Of a stretch of 32,535 nucleotides of DNA, positions 10,350 through 19,440 are shown in pieces. Position 1 is the stretch's first letter; each line of letters begins with the position of its first letter. The notes beneath the pieces are model-generated. The model was not told where the DNA came from and did no database searches. It worked only from the letters and a program-made list of their open reading frames with translations. Origin of the DNA: Desulfobacterales bacterium (lineage in GTDB: Bacteria > Desulfobacterota > Desulfobacteria > Desulfobacterales > JAUYIZ01); contig JAUYIZ010000424.1 in NCBI GenBank assembly GCA_030688615.1, forward strand, positions 1-32,535, in the 5' to 3' direction. Both the position numbers and the translations under genes were made by a program.

Positions 10350-10556
10350 CTATAGCTTTCCGGAACGTCCGTCATCACAGGGCTCATCAGGATCATCAAA
10401 CCTGGCATGCTCGGCTGTGGCGCTGATGTTACATGGGGCCAGTGCCTCAAGGGTTTTCATGGGCTGAGAACAACAGACCGGGGGTTTTTTACCCGGGTTC
10501 TCATGTGCAGCGTTCCGCCCGCAAACCTCACATTGATATGCTGTTTTTTGTGACAT
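10350..10556 (-). CDS. Small cysteine-rich zinc-ribbon-like protein
   Basis: 68 aa; YQCEVCGRN...PPVCCSQPM pattern; AGGAGA (RBS-like) upstream on the minus strand. Confidence 0.55.
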   Translation of the reverse strand: MSQKTAYQCEVCGRNAAHENPGKKPPVCCSQPMKTLEALAPCNISATAEHARFDDPDEPCDDGRSGKL

Positions 10557-10710
10557 AAAATCTCCTTTGTATTAAGGGTTCACGCAAAAATTAATTCACA
10601 ATTTCAGGCGTTGAGGCGCCCGGATGGCAAGGCGCTGTGACGGCGCGGAAAGCTCTCTTATCTCATAACTAATACACTTTCAGAAAAATACAAAGAAAAA
10701 AACGAATTTG

Positions 10711-10737
10711 TTGGCAGGCATCGATTCGTGGTATGAT
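10711..10737 (+). promoter_or_regulatory. Possible sigma70-type promoter upstream of the reductase fusion
   Basis: TTGGCA-N15-TATGAT; the spacing is short. Confidence 0.3.
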
Positions 10738-10765
10738 GTCGCTGCCAATTTACATGGACACGGCG

Positions 10766-10789
10766 GAGACACTTTGATATCAGTGTCTC
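10766..10789. promoter_or_regulatory. Perfect 8-bp inverted repeat GAGACACT-N8-AGTGTCTC (operator-like)
   Basis: Read directly; lies between the putative promoter and the 10845 start codon. Confidence 0.5.
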
Positions 10790-10844
10790 AGGCACAAGCC
10801 TGGATGGGCGCTATCTATGTATAATTCTGTCCAAAGGGGGAAAC

Positions 10845-12530
10845 ATGAACAGTTCAGCCGACACGAATGCTCCTCAGGTGAGCGCGGAGCAGGAAGATTT
10901 CATGAAAAAGTTAAGGGCAACCTTAGAGGGGCTGCCCCATGAGATCAATCTTTATCTCTTTACAGACAGAGACAAGATAAATGACGTTTTCAGTGATTCC
11001 GCCCGGGAGGTGATCCGGTTTTTTCGGAACATGACGTCTAAAATCAAATTTTTGGAATATGATTTAACCCATGATGTTGCTCGAAAGTGGGGCGTGGATC
11101 GAGCGCCCACGCTGCTGGTCGCACCGGAACGTTATGCCATCAGGTGGCTGGGGGCCCCCATGGGGGAAGAAGCAAAAACTTTTCTCGAAACCCTGATCCT
11201 GGTCGGGTCCGGGAAAAGTAACCTGAGCGATCAGGCCAGGAAAATAATAGGGAAAATAGAGACCCCCAGGAAAATCAAGGTTTTTGTCAGCCCCTCCTGT
11301 CCTTATTGCCCGCAACAGGCGGTGAATGCCGTGAAAGCTGTCGTTGAACAGCCGGAAAAAGTTTCCCTTGAGATCATTGATATCCAATGTTATCAAGATC
11401 TTGCATATAAATATGCCGCCCAGAGCGTTCCCCAGACCTTTGCCGATGACGTGCTGATCGGTCAGGGGGCCCAGAGCGAAGAGCTTTTTGCCCTGTCCCT
11501 GGAAAAAATGGAACCCCAAACCCTGTTTATCCCTGACAGCGATGCGGAGCTGGTTGAAACGGATCTGCTCATTGTGGGGGGCGGGCCTGCCGGCCTGACG
11601 GCGGGCATCTACATGGTCCGGAGCGGGTTAAGGACCGCTGTGGTGGAACGCGGCGCGCTTGGCGGTCAGGTTGCCACCACGCCTGTGGTGGAAAACTACC
11701 CGGGGTTTACGCAGGTGGGCGGCAAGACCCTGGTGGATATCATGGTCAACCATGCACTTCAATATGTCCAGATCTTTCAAGGCGAAGAAGTGGTGGACAT
11801 CCAGCCCGGCAAGCCCATTACCATCATAACCAGCCGGAGACGATTTACCGCCACGGCGGTTCTCCTGGCCACCGGAGCCAATCACAGGCACCTGGACGTT
11901 CCCGGAGAATCCCGCATGGCCGGAAGGGGTGTGAGCTATTGCAGCACCTGTGACGGCCCTCTGTTCAAAGGCAAGAAAGTGATCATGGTGGGGGGCGGAA
12001 ACAGCGCCGTAACCGAAGCGCTCTATTTGCATCACATGGGAGTTGACGTGACGCTGGTTCATAGACGGGACCAGTTGAGAGCCCAGGAGCATCTGATAAA
12101 AAATCTGAAGGAAAACAAGATTCCGATCCTCTGGAATACCGCTGTCAAAGAAATACGGGGGGATCAGCGGGTCCGGGAGGTGCAGTTGGAGAATACGGCC
12201 ACAAACGAAATGTCGACATTGAAACTGGACGGCGTTTTTGTGTCCATAGGCTACGATCCGGCCGTCGATCTGGCCAGGAAAATCGGAATTGAATTGACTC
12301 CGGAGGGTTTTATCCGGCGCGACGCAAAACACAGAACCAACATCCCCGGTGTATATTCGGCCGGAGATGTGGAAGGCGGGTACAAGCAGATCGTCACGGC
12401 CGCCGGCCAGGGTTCAGAGGCGGCGCTGTCCATTTTTGAGGATTTGATCAATCCCTATTGGCGAAAAAAGCAAGCCGGCGCTGAGGCCAAAGCCCAGAGC
12501 GTTTCCAAAAAAACCAAACAAACCAAATAA
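10845..12530 (+). CDS. Thioredoxin-fold (glutaredoxin/PDO-like, CPYC) domain fused to FAD/NAD(P)-dependent thioredoxin reductase (AhpF-like architecture)
   Basis: N-terminal tandem thioredoxin-like folds with FVSPSCPYCPQQ; C-terminal LLIVGGGPAGLTAGIY, CSTCDGP, MVGGGNSAVTEALYL, HRRDQLRA, GVYSAGDVEGG. Confidence 0.9.
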   Translation: MNSSADTNAPQVSAEQEDFMKKLRATLEGLPHEINLYLFTDRDKINDVFSDSAREVIRFFRNMTSKIKFLEYDLTHDVARKWGVDRAPTLLVAPERYAIRWLGAPMGEEAKTFLETLILVGSGKSNLSDQARKIIGKIETPRKIKVFVSPSCPYCPQQAVNAVKAVVEQPEKVSLEIIDIQCYQDLAYKYAAQSVPQTFADDVLIGQGAQSEELFALSLEKMEPQTLFIPDSDAELVETDLLIVGGGPAGLTAGIYMVRSGLRTAVVERGALGGQVATTPVVENYPGFTQVGGKTLVDIMVNHALQYVQIFQGEEVVDIQPGKPITIITSRRRFTATAVLLATGANHRHLDVPGESRMAGRGVSYCSTCDGPLFKGKKVIMVGGGNSAVTEALYLHHMGVDVTLVHRRDQLRAQEHLIKNLKENKIPILWNTAVKEIRGDQRVREVQLENTATNEMSTLKLDGVFVSIGYDPAVDLARKIGIELTPEGFIRRDAKHRTNIPGVYSAGDVEGGYKQIVTAAGQGSEAALSIFEDLINPYWRKKQAGAEAKAQSVSKKTKQTK

Positions 12531-12553
12531 ACCAGACAACCAGATAAACCAGG
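12505..12553 (+). repeat. Short degenerate AAACCA-type tandem repeat between the reductase and cinA
   Basis: aaaaaaaccaaacaaaccaaataaaccagacaaccagataaaccagg; encodes the KKTKQTK tail and runs on past the stop codon. Confidence 0.6.
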
Positions 12554-12562
12554 ATTCGGGCC

Positions 12563-13798
12563 ATGCAGGCGGAAATTATTACCATCGGAACAGAGCTTTT
12601 ACTGGGGCAGATTGTGGATACCAACGCTGCCTTTCTGGCCCGGAAACTGGCTGAAATCGGGTTTAACGTCTTCCGCAAAACTACCGTCGGTGATAACACG
12701 GCACGCATTGCCGAATCCATGCAAAGTGCCCTGAGCTGCTGTGACGTCGTCATTGCTTCCGGCGGTCTGGGACCGACGGTGGATGATAAAACCCGCGAAG
12801 CCGCAGCCGCTGCAACCGGACGCGACCTGATATTGGAACCGGAGCTTTTGCTTGACATCCAGCGGTTTTTCAACCAGCGGGGCAGCCCGTTAAGCGAAAA
12901 TAATAAAAGGCAGGCCTACCTGCCCCGGGGCGCCACCGCAATCCGCAACCCGGTGGGCACCGCCCCCGCTTTCATCGTCCCTGTCCGGAAAAAATTTCTC
13001 ATCTGTCTTCCAGGGGTTCCCGCCGAGCTGAATTATCTGACTGAAAATGCCGTGATGCGTTTTCTGCAGGAGGAATTTAGGATTCAGACGATTATTAAGA
13101 CGCGGACACTCAAGACCGCCGGAATGGGGGAGAGCGCTATTGACCGGCAGATCGGGGACCTGGAGGAATCGACCAATCCCACGGTGGGCCTTGCCGCACA
13201 CCTGGGGTCGGTGGACATCCGGATTTCAGCCAAAGCCAACAGCCCGGACGATGCACGGGCAATGCTGGATCAAATGGAAACCAGGATCCGCCAGAGGCTC
13301 GGGGAAATGATTTACGGCACCGATGATGACACCATTGAGGGTGTGGTGGTCCAGGAGATACGGCAACGGCGGTTGAAACTGGCCTTGTTGGAGACCAACA
13401 CGGGCGGTGAACTTTCGGCCCGGCTGACCTCGGCGCCGGGCGGTTACGAAGTTGTGGATCAGGCCACGGTGATGTCGCTCAAGCGCGCAGGATTCTTCTT
13501 TGCCGGCAAGCATGCCCGCGATAATTGGAACGTTTCAGAAAAAACCGCCATATCCCTTTCAAGGGCCCTGCAGCAGAAGCATGACGTGCCCATAGGCATT
13601 GCGGTTGTCGGGGATGAAGATGCCGGCATGGGGCCTTACAGCGACCCGACCGGCAATACTTATGCCGGACTGGCCCTTGGAAGCGATGTCATCTGCAAGC
13701 ACATTCCCATGGGCGGCCTGTCAAGAACCTCGCGCAGCCGGATCATCAACGCGACACTGGATAAACTGAGAAGATCTTTGAAAGGCCTGGATCTTTAG
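12563..13798 (+). CDS. cinA: CinA family competence/damage-inducible protein / nicotinamide-nucleotide amidohydrolase-like
   Basis: MQAEIITIGTELLLGQIVDTNAAFLARKLAEIG, GGLGPTVDDKTREA, NPVGTAPAF, LPGVPAE. Confidence 0.92.
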   Translation: MQAEIITIGTELLLGQIVDTNAAFLARKLAEIGFNVFRKTTVGDNTARIAESMQSALSCCDVVIASGGLGPTVDDKTREAAAAATGRDLILEPELLLDIQRFFNQRGSPLSENNKRQAYLPRGATAIRNPVGTAPAFIVPVRKKFLICLPGVPAELNYLTENAVMRFLQEEFRIQTIIKTRTLKTAGMGESAIDRQIGDLEESTNPTVGLAAHLGSVDIRISAKANSPDDARAMLDQMETRIRQRLGEMIYGTDDDTIEGVVVQEIRQRRLKLALLETNTGGELSARLTSAPGGYEVVDQATVMSLKRAGFFFAGKHARDNWNVSEKTAISLSRALQQKHDVPIGIAVVGDEDAGMGPYSDPTGNTYAGLALGSDVICKHIPMGGLSRTSRSRIINATLDKLRRSLKGLDL

Positions 13799-13838
13799 GG
13801 CTCGCGCAATTCTGTGAATCTATTTTTGCGCGAGCCCT
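13797..13838. terminator. Strong hairpin overlapping the end of cinA
   Basis: AGGGCTCGCGCAA (13797-13809) pairs with TTGCGCGAGCCCT (13826-13838): 13-bp perfect stem. No long T-run follows. Confidence 0.5.
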
Positions 13839-13846
13839 TAGACCGC

Positions 13847-13988
13847 GAGACCTTTGAAAAATGTCAAATTTTGTTCGAGTTCAAGGAAGGCGAAAATTTT
13901 AACCGGAGGAATACATAGAGTATTTCGAGGATTAAAATTTGAGCCTGACACAGAAATCGGGCAAAATAGGGGGTTTTGCAAAGGTCTC
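13847..13988 (+). mobile_element. 142-bp MITE-like element, copy 1, flanked by the ACCGC target-site duplication
   Basis: TIRs GAGACCTTTGAAAAA / TTTTGCAAAGGTCTC; flanking direct repeats ACCGC at 13842-13846 and 13989-13993; about 86% ungapped identity (hand count, 20 mismatches) to the reverse complement of 20881-21022. Confidence 0.88.
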
Positions 13989-14012
13989 ACCGCAGTTGCC
14001 CCGGGCCCTGTG

Positions 14013-14044
14013 CGTCCGGGGAAAGCATCCCCGGGGACGTTTTC
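14013..14044 (+). terminator. Possible rho-independent terminator between cinA and the ABC operon
   Basis: CGTC-CGGGGA-aagca-TCCCCG-gg-GACG followed by TTTT. Confidence 0.4.
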
Positions 14045-14046
14045 CC

Positions 14047-14075
14047 TTGACACAAGTCCGCAACAGAACTATAGG
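14047..14075 (+). promoter_or_regulatory. Sigma70-type promoter for the ABC transporter operon
   Basis: TTGACA-N17-TATAGG located 37 bp upstream of the ATG at 14112. Confidence 0.6.
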
Positions 14076-14111
14076 CGTTAGTTGAGAAAATATACTTGAG
14101 AGGGCCTAACC

Positions 14112-15212
14112 ATGATCAACGTCAAGAACCTGAAAAAACATTATTTTTCTTACGACAAAACCCCGGTTCAAGCACTCAAAGGCATCAGCTTTCAAATCGA
14201 AGCCGGAGAGTTTTATACGCTTTTGGGGCCCTCGGGATGTGGCAAGACCACCACCTTGCGGTGTATCGCCGGTTTCGAAGATCCCCAGGAAGGAGAAATC
14301 TGGATCGACGACAAACTTGTATTTTCAAGCGAAAAACAGGTGGATCTGCCGGCCATGAAAAGAAATTTCGGCATCGTTTTCCAGTCGTACGCCATATGGC
14401 CCCACATGAGTGTATTTAAAAACGTTGCCTTCCCTTTAGCCCATGGCCAGCACAAGGTGCCCAAGGCTGAAATTAAGGACCGGGTCATGCGGGCGCTCAA
14501 GTTGACCCAGCTGGAGGGATTGGCGGACCGTCCGGCTCCTTTTCTCAGCGGGGGCCAGCAGCAGCGGGTGGCCCTGGCCCGGGCGCTGGTAAACGAGCCG
14601 CGGGTGCTGCTGCTGGATGAGCCCCTGAGCAACCTGGACGCCGGCTTGAGAGAGGATATGCGCCTTGAAATCCGGGACTTGTCAAAACGGCTCAATATCA
14701 CGACACTCTACGTGACCCACGATCAGCTGGAAGCACTGACCATGTCGGACCGGGTTGCGGTGATGAACGCGGGACTCATCGTTCAGGAAGGTTCTTCCCT
14801 GAACATTTATAAGGAACCTGCCAGTCGTTTCGTGGCCAGGTTTATCGGTGTGGCCAACTTCCTTGAAGGCGTGGTTTCCGCCGAAAGCACCAACGGATGG
14901 GCAGAAGTGAACACCCCTGCCGGGATCATCCGCTGCAGGCCGCCCGAGGGTGCTGTGGCTGGAAACAGGGTGCTGATAATCATCCGTCCGGAGGATTTGA
15001 TTTTTTGTCAGGATGAAGCGCTGCCGGACCATAATGTCATCCAGGCCCACCTGGATAAGGTCGTTTTTACCGGCGAGGCGCTGGACTGCAAAGTGTCTGT
15101 CGCAGACCAGAAATTCCGGGTTAAGGTCCATTCATCCATCGCGGTGGAAGCCGGAAGCAATGTCCGGTTTTATCTGCCCCCGGATCAATGCCGGGTGTTG
15201 CCCGCTTCCTGA
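14112..15212 (+). CDS. ABC transporter ATP-binding protein (Fe3+/polyamine-type, FbpC/PotA-like)
   Basis: Walker A GPSGCGKTT, signature LSGGQQQRVALARAL, Walker B VLLLDEPLSNLD, C-terminal TOBE-like region. Confidence 0.93.
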   Translation: MINVKNLKKHYFSYDKTPVQALKGISFQIEAGEFYTLLGPSGCGKTTTLRCIAGFEDPQEGEIWIDDKLVFSSEKQVDLPAMKRNFGIVFQSYAIWPHMSVFKNVAFPLAHGQHKVPKAEIKDRVMRALKLTQLEGLADRPAPFLSGGQQQRVALARALVNEPRVLLLDEPLSNLDAGLREDMRLEIRDLSKRLNITTLYVTHDQLEALTMSDRVAVMNAGLIVQEGSSLNIYKEPASRFVARFIGVANFLEGVVSAESTNGWAEVNTPAGIIRCRPPEGAVAGNRVLIIIRPEDLIFCQDEALPDHNVIQAHLDKVVFTGEALDCKVSVADQKFRVKVHSSIAVEAGSNVRFYLPPDQCRVLPAS

Positions 15213-15294
15213 GCGGTCGGTGCAAGATTCAGGTATTAAATTAAGAAGGATTACGATCACGCAGGCAATTTAAATAAAAGGGGCGGGGAGTAAG

Positions 15295-17022
15295 ATGAAA
15301 ATCATGGGTTTCATGCGGACGCTGACGCTCAACCGCAAGCGTCTTATTTTCTGGATACTCGTCATTGTTGTGGGCACCGCAGTGATGGCGCCCTTGAGCC
15401 TGTTGGTTTTAAACAGCTTCCGGAAGGTTGACGTGGGAGACCTGAATTTCGGTTTTAACAAGTTTACGCTCCGCAACTATGTTGAAGCCTACTCCCATCC
15501 CATGACCTATAAAATGCTTTTGAATTCCTTTGTTTTTGCCATAAGCTCCATGCTGGTGGCAACATTCTTCGGCGGTTTTCTGGCGTTTTTGTCTGAGCGC
15601 ACCAATTTGCGCTACCGGACCGTCATCCCCTTTCTGGTCATGGTTCCCCTGATCATGCCCGGCGTGGTCAAGGGAATTGCCTGGATCTTTCTTCTGTCGC
15701 CCAACATCGGTTTGCTGAACGTCGCCTGGAAAGCCCTGGGGTTTAAAAAGCACCTGTTCGACGTCTATTCCCTTCCCGCCATGATCTGGGTCGAAGGGAT
15801 CAGCATGAGCACCCTGGCTTTTCTGATGATCGGGGCCACCCTGCGACAGATGGACCCGGTCCTGGAGGAGGCTGCTTTCGGCAGCGGCGCATCGGCCGGG
15901 CAGGTGCTGGTGCGTGTCACCCTTCCCCTGATGATCCCCGGGCTGGCCGGTGTTGCCATTTTACTGTTCATCCGGGGCATTGAGACCTTTGAGGTGCCGA
16001 TGCTGCTGGGCCTGAACAGCGGTATTTTCGTATTCAGCACCAACATCTACTACTCCCTGCGCAGCGCTTTCCCGCCGGACTATGGATTGGGGTTTGCCTA
16101 TAGCATGATGCTGATCACATTAACCATGTTTGCGCTTGTCATTTACCAGAAGATGTTCAAGAGTTCAGGGAAATACACGGTTGTCACCGGCAAGGGATAT
16201 CGTCCCCGGGTCATCCACCTGGGGGCCTGGCGCTATCCGGCGTGGGGGTTCGTGGCCTTTTATATCATTTTTGCCATCATACTGCCCTTGTTGATTCTGG
16301 TTTGGGCGTCTTTGCTGCCCTACTATAAGCCGCCCTCGGCAGCCTCCATGGCGCTGGTGACGATGGAAAACTACAAGCAGCTGCTATCGTCTGAAAACCT
16401 GCTGCCCGTGCTGAAGAACACCATTATCCTGGGCGGGTTGAGCGGCATAACAATCATGTTTCTGGCGGTGTTGTCATCCTGGTTTGTACACCGGACCAAC
16501 ATCGCCGGGCGTAAAATATTAGACTTTATCATCTTTCTTCCCTATGCCATCGGCGGGATGGCCATCGGGGTGTCGTTTATGGTGGTTTTCCTGTCATTTC
16601 CCAACCCCATCTACAACACCATCTGGATTATCGTACTGGCCTATATTGTCACCTACCTGCCCATCGGCACCCGCTTTACGAATGCTTCCATCGTGCAGGT
16701 GCACAAGGAACTGGAGGAAGCGGCTTCGGCCAGCGGAGCCAATTTCTGGCAGGCGTTGTTCTATATCTGGATACCCCTGCTGCTTCCCGGTCTGGTCAAC
16801 GGCATACTTTTTGTGTTTATCCTGAGTCTTAAGGTGATGTCCGTTGCTGCCTTGCTGCAAAGCTCGGACAACATGGTGCTGTCGGTGTGGCTCTGGCACA
16901 TGTGGGATGCCGGGGATCCCGGCGTTGCCTCGGCCCTGGCGGTGCTCATGATTGTCGTGCTCGGTACCCTGACCATCGTTGCGCGCCGTTTATCTCACTC
17001 ATCGGAGGCGTTCAAAGAGTGA
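15295..17022 (+). CDS. Iron(III)-type ABC transporter permease (two fused permease domains, FbpB-like)
   Basis: 575 aa, two repeats of the binding-protein-dependent permease signature (EEAAFGSGASAGQVLVRVTLPLMIPG; EEAASASGANFWQALFYIWIPLLLPG). Confidence 0.9.
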   Translation: MKIMGFMRTLTLNRKRLIFWILVIVVGTAVMAPLSLLVLNSFRKVDVGDLNFGFNKFTLRNYVEAYSHPMTYKMLLNSFVFAISSMLVATFFGGFLAFLSERTNLRYRTVIPFLVMVPLIMPGVVKGIAWIFLLSPNIGLLNVAWKALGFKKHLFDVYSLPAMIWVEGISMSTLAFLMIGATLRQMDPVLEEAAFGSGASAGQVLVRVTLPLMIPGLAGVAILLFIRGIETFEVPMLLGLNSGIFVFSTNIYYSLRSAFPPDYGLGFAYSMMLITLTMFALVIYQKMFKSSGKYTVVTGKGYRPRVIHLGAWRYPAWGFVAFYIIFAIILPLLILVWASLLPYYKPPSAASMALVTMENYKQLLSSENLLPVLKNTIILGGLSGITIMFLAVLSSWFVHRTNIAGRKILDFIIFLPYAIGGMAIGVSFMVVFLSFPNPIYNTIWIIVLAYIVTYLPIGTRFTNASIVQVHKELEEAASASGANFWQALFYIWIPLLLPGLVNGILFVFILSLKVMSVAALLQSSDNMVLSVWLWHMWDAGDPGVASALAVLMIVVLGTLTIVARRLSHSSEAFKE

Positions 17023-17100
17023 GGATTTACTCGAACATAGAAAGCCTGGTCCTTTGGGCAAGGTCAGGGATAAATGGTTCTGCCATGGCGTTTTGGGTCT

Positions 17101-17369
17101 GAAATTACAAATTCCAAGCATCAAATTACAAACAAATCTCAAATTCCAAGAATCAATGACCCAAGCCTTCCAGGACGAGACATCGTTTGGATTTTCAAAT
17201 TTGGGTCATTGGGTGTTTATATGAGAATACAGGAGTCAGAATACAGAAGACAGAATAAAAACAATGTCATGGTTATTCTGACGACTGGCTCCTGTATTCT
17301 CATGTTTCGTTGTGCCCGACCCGGGCATGGGGGGTTGTTTGGTATTTGTAATTTGATATTTGTGATTTC
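17101..17369. repeat. Composite inverted-repeat region: an outer arm pair enclosing two side-by-side hairpins
   Basis: Outer arms GAAATTACAAAT.. (17101-17134) / ..ATTTGTGATTTC (17338-17369). Inside: CAATGACCCAA (about 17154-17164) / TTGGGTCATTG (about 17201-17211), and ATGAGAATACAGGAG (17221-17235) / CTCCTGTATTCTCAT (17289-17303), the last a perfect 15 bp. Confidence 0.75.
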
Positions 17370-17444
17370 AATCATACCATGAACTTCCAACAGAGCAAGT
17401 CCCCTCTGGGGATAATCAAAGCCTGGTCCTCAGGGCCGGGATTT

Positions 17445-19376
17445 TTACGGGTTGTCACGGTCTTTTCTGAAGAGGGCCGCAACCCCGTCGGGATCATCCC
17501 CGGACACGATGGCGCCGCTGGAAGGGTTCATGTGAAGGGGCATCACGCCATCGGGAATGTCAAAGTATTGATAGGCCTTTTTTAAAAGCGCGGCTTCCAT
17601 GAATTGAATCCAGACGGGAAGGGCTGCGGCGGCCCCGGTTTCCCCTTTTCCCAGGGTGGTGTGATCATCCCGGCCGATCCATACGCCTGTGACGATGGAA
17701 GGGGAGAAACCGATAAAAAGAGCGTCTTTAAAATCATCGGTGGTGCCGGTTTTTCCGGCGATGGGGTGCGAAATGACCTGTGCCTTTTTCCCCGTGCCTT
17801 CCTTGATTACCCCTTCCAGCATGTTGGTAATGATCGCCGCACCCGTGCGGGACATGGGTGTGGTTTTTTGCGGTCTGATGCGCCAGATGGACCGGCCGGA
17901 GTGATCCACGATTTCCACAACTCCAAAGGGCTGCGTTCTTTTGCCTTGGTCGGCAAACACGGCGTAAGCGGATGTTAATTCCATGAGGGTCGTTTCCGAA
18001 GTGCCAAGGGCCAGGGAAAGATTCACCGAAAGGGTCGACTCGATGCCCAGGGAATGCGCAAACCGGGCAACTGGCAAGGGGCCCAACATCTCCATAAGGC
18101 GCACTGCGGGTATATTTTTGGAAAGGGCCAGGGCTTTGCGCAAAGATAATTCACCCTCAAAGGTGTTGGTGAAATTTTTTGGGGCCCAGTCCTTTCCGCT
18201 GCCGGCGCCTTTAAACGCCACCGGCGCATCCAGTATCATCGTGTTCTGTTTAAACCCATGTTCAATGGCATAGGCGTAAAGCACCGGTTTAAAGGCCGAG
18301 CCGGCCTGCCGGCGCGCGGCGGTGGTGCGATTGAAGGCGCTTGCGGTAAAATCCTTTCCGCCCACCATGGCAAGGATTCCCCCGGAATGTGCATCAATGG
18401 AAATCAGGGCGCCCTGGGGATCCGGATGAACGATCCCCTGCCGTTTCATTCTGGATTCGAGCGAGGCCAGGCCTTCTTGAACTGCTTTTTCAGCGACCCG
18501 CTGCAGGTCATGGGACAGGGTCGTAAACACACGGACGCCGCCCTGGTAAAGTTTCTCCGGGCCGATGGTGTCGTCTAAGAACGTTTTGATGTACTGAACA
18601 AAATAGGGCGCCTGCGTAGGTCTGTCCGGTTCGATCAGGTGAACATCTTCCTTTACGGCCTCCTGATACGCAGGTTGGCCGATGATGCCCGCTTGCAGCA
18701 TCTGCCGTAAAACAATATTGCGGCGCTTGACGGCCAGGGGTTTGTTGATATGGGGAGAATACCTGGAGGGCGCCCTGGGCAGGGCCGCAATCAAGGCGGA
18801 TTCGGAGAGGCTCAGTGCGGTGACGGATTTCCCAAAAAATATTCTGGCGGCCGATTCCACACCATAGGCGCCGCTGCCGAAATAGACCTGGTTTAAATAA
18901 AATTGCAGGATTTCATCCTTGGTGTATCGGCGCTCCAGCTGAAACGCCAGAAATGCTTCTCTGATTTTCCGGATCATGGTTTTTTTGGATGAGAGGAACA
19001 GCGTCTTGGCCAGTTGCTGGGTGATGGTGCTCGCCCCTTCAACAAACTGTCCAGCCCGGACGTCTTTGATGATGGCCCTTAAAACGCCTTTCAGGTCGAC
19101 ACCGCTATGTTTATAAAAATTTCTATCTTCCGTGCTGATCAGTGCCTTGACAAGATAATCCGGGATCACTTGGAGGGATACCGGGTCTCTTTTTTCCAGA
19201 AAAAATTCAGCCAGAAGTATCTTGTCGGCAGAATATATCCGGGTGACAGCCGAGGGTCTGAAGGTTTCAAGAGATCTGATCTGGGGCAGGTCTTGGGTCA
19301 GGGCCACCATCGTCCCGATGGTGGCGCCGAGGAGGACCCCGAAAATCAGAATGATCAGTGTGGTTTTCGTTTTCAT
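17445..19376 (-). CDS. Penicillin-binding protein 1A-type (transglycosylase/transpeptidase)
   Basis: STEDRNFYKHSGVDLKGVLRA, EGASTITQQLAKTLF, RQAGSAFKPVLYAYA, GKTGTTDDFKDALFIG. Confidence 0.95.
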   Translation of the reverse strand: MKTKTTLIILIFGVLLGATIGTMVALTQDLPQIRSLETFRPSAVTRIYSADKILLAEFFLEKRDPVSLQVIPDYLVKALISTEDRNFYKHSGVDLKGVLRAIIKDVRAGQFVEGASTITQQLAKTLFLSSKKTMIRKIREAFLAFQLERRYTKDEILQFYLNQVYFGSGAYGVESAARIFFGKSVTALSLSESALIAALPRAPSRYSPHINKPLAVKRRNIVLRQMLQAGIIGQPAYQEAVKEDVHLIEPDRPTQAPYFVQYIKTFLDDTIGPEKLYQGGVRVFTTLSHDLQRVAEKAVQEGLASLESRMKRQGIVHPDPQGALISIDAHSGGILAMVGGKDFTASAFNRTTAARRQAGSAFKPVLYAYAIEHGFKQNTMILDAPVAFKGAGSGKDWAPKNFTNTFEGELSLRKALALSKNIPAVRLMEMLGPLPVARFAHSLGIESTLSVNLSLALGTSETTLMELTSAYAVFADQGKRTQPFGVVEIVDHSGRSIWRIRPQKTTPMSRTGAAIITNMLEGVIKEGTGKKAQVISHPIAGKTGTTDDFKDALFIGFSPSIVTGVWIGRDDHTTLGKGETGAAAALPVWIQFMEAALLKKAYQYFDIPDGVMPLHMNPSSGAIVSGDDPDGVAALFRKDRDNP

Positions 19377-19440
19377 ATCGGGAAAGGGTCCAAGGATTCA
19401 AGGGATTCTTTTCTATAACTTTATCAGTGGGAGAGGATCT

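Noticed and set aside
13838-14081. Overlapping small ORFs on both strands over the MITE
   Set aside because: The matching element copy at 20881-21022 does not keep an equivalent ORF; best explained by the non-coding MITE.
17074-17382. ORF 102 aa over the 17.1-17.4 kb gap
   Set aside because: Composition and inverted-repeat content show it is a repeat region; no protein family signature.
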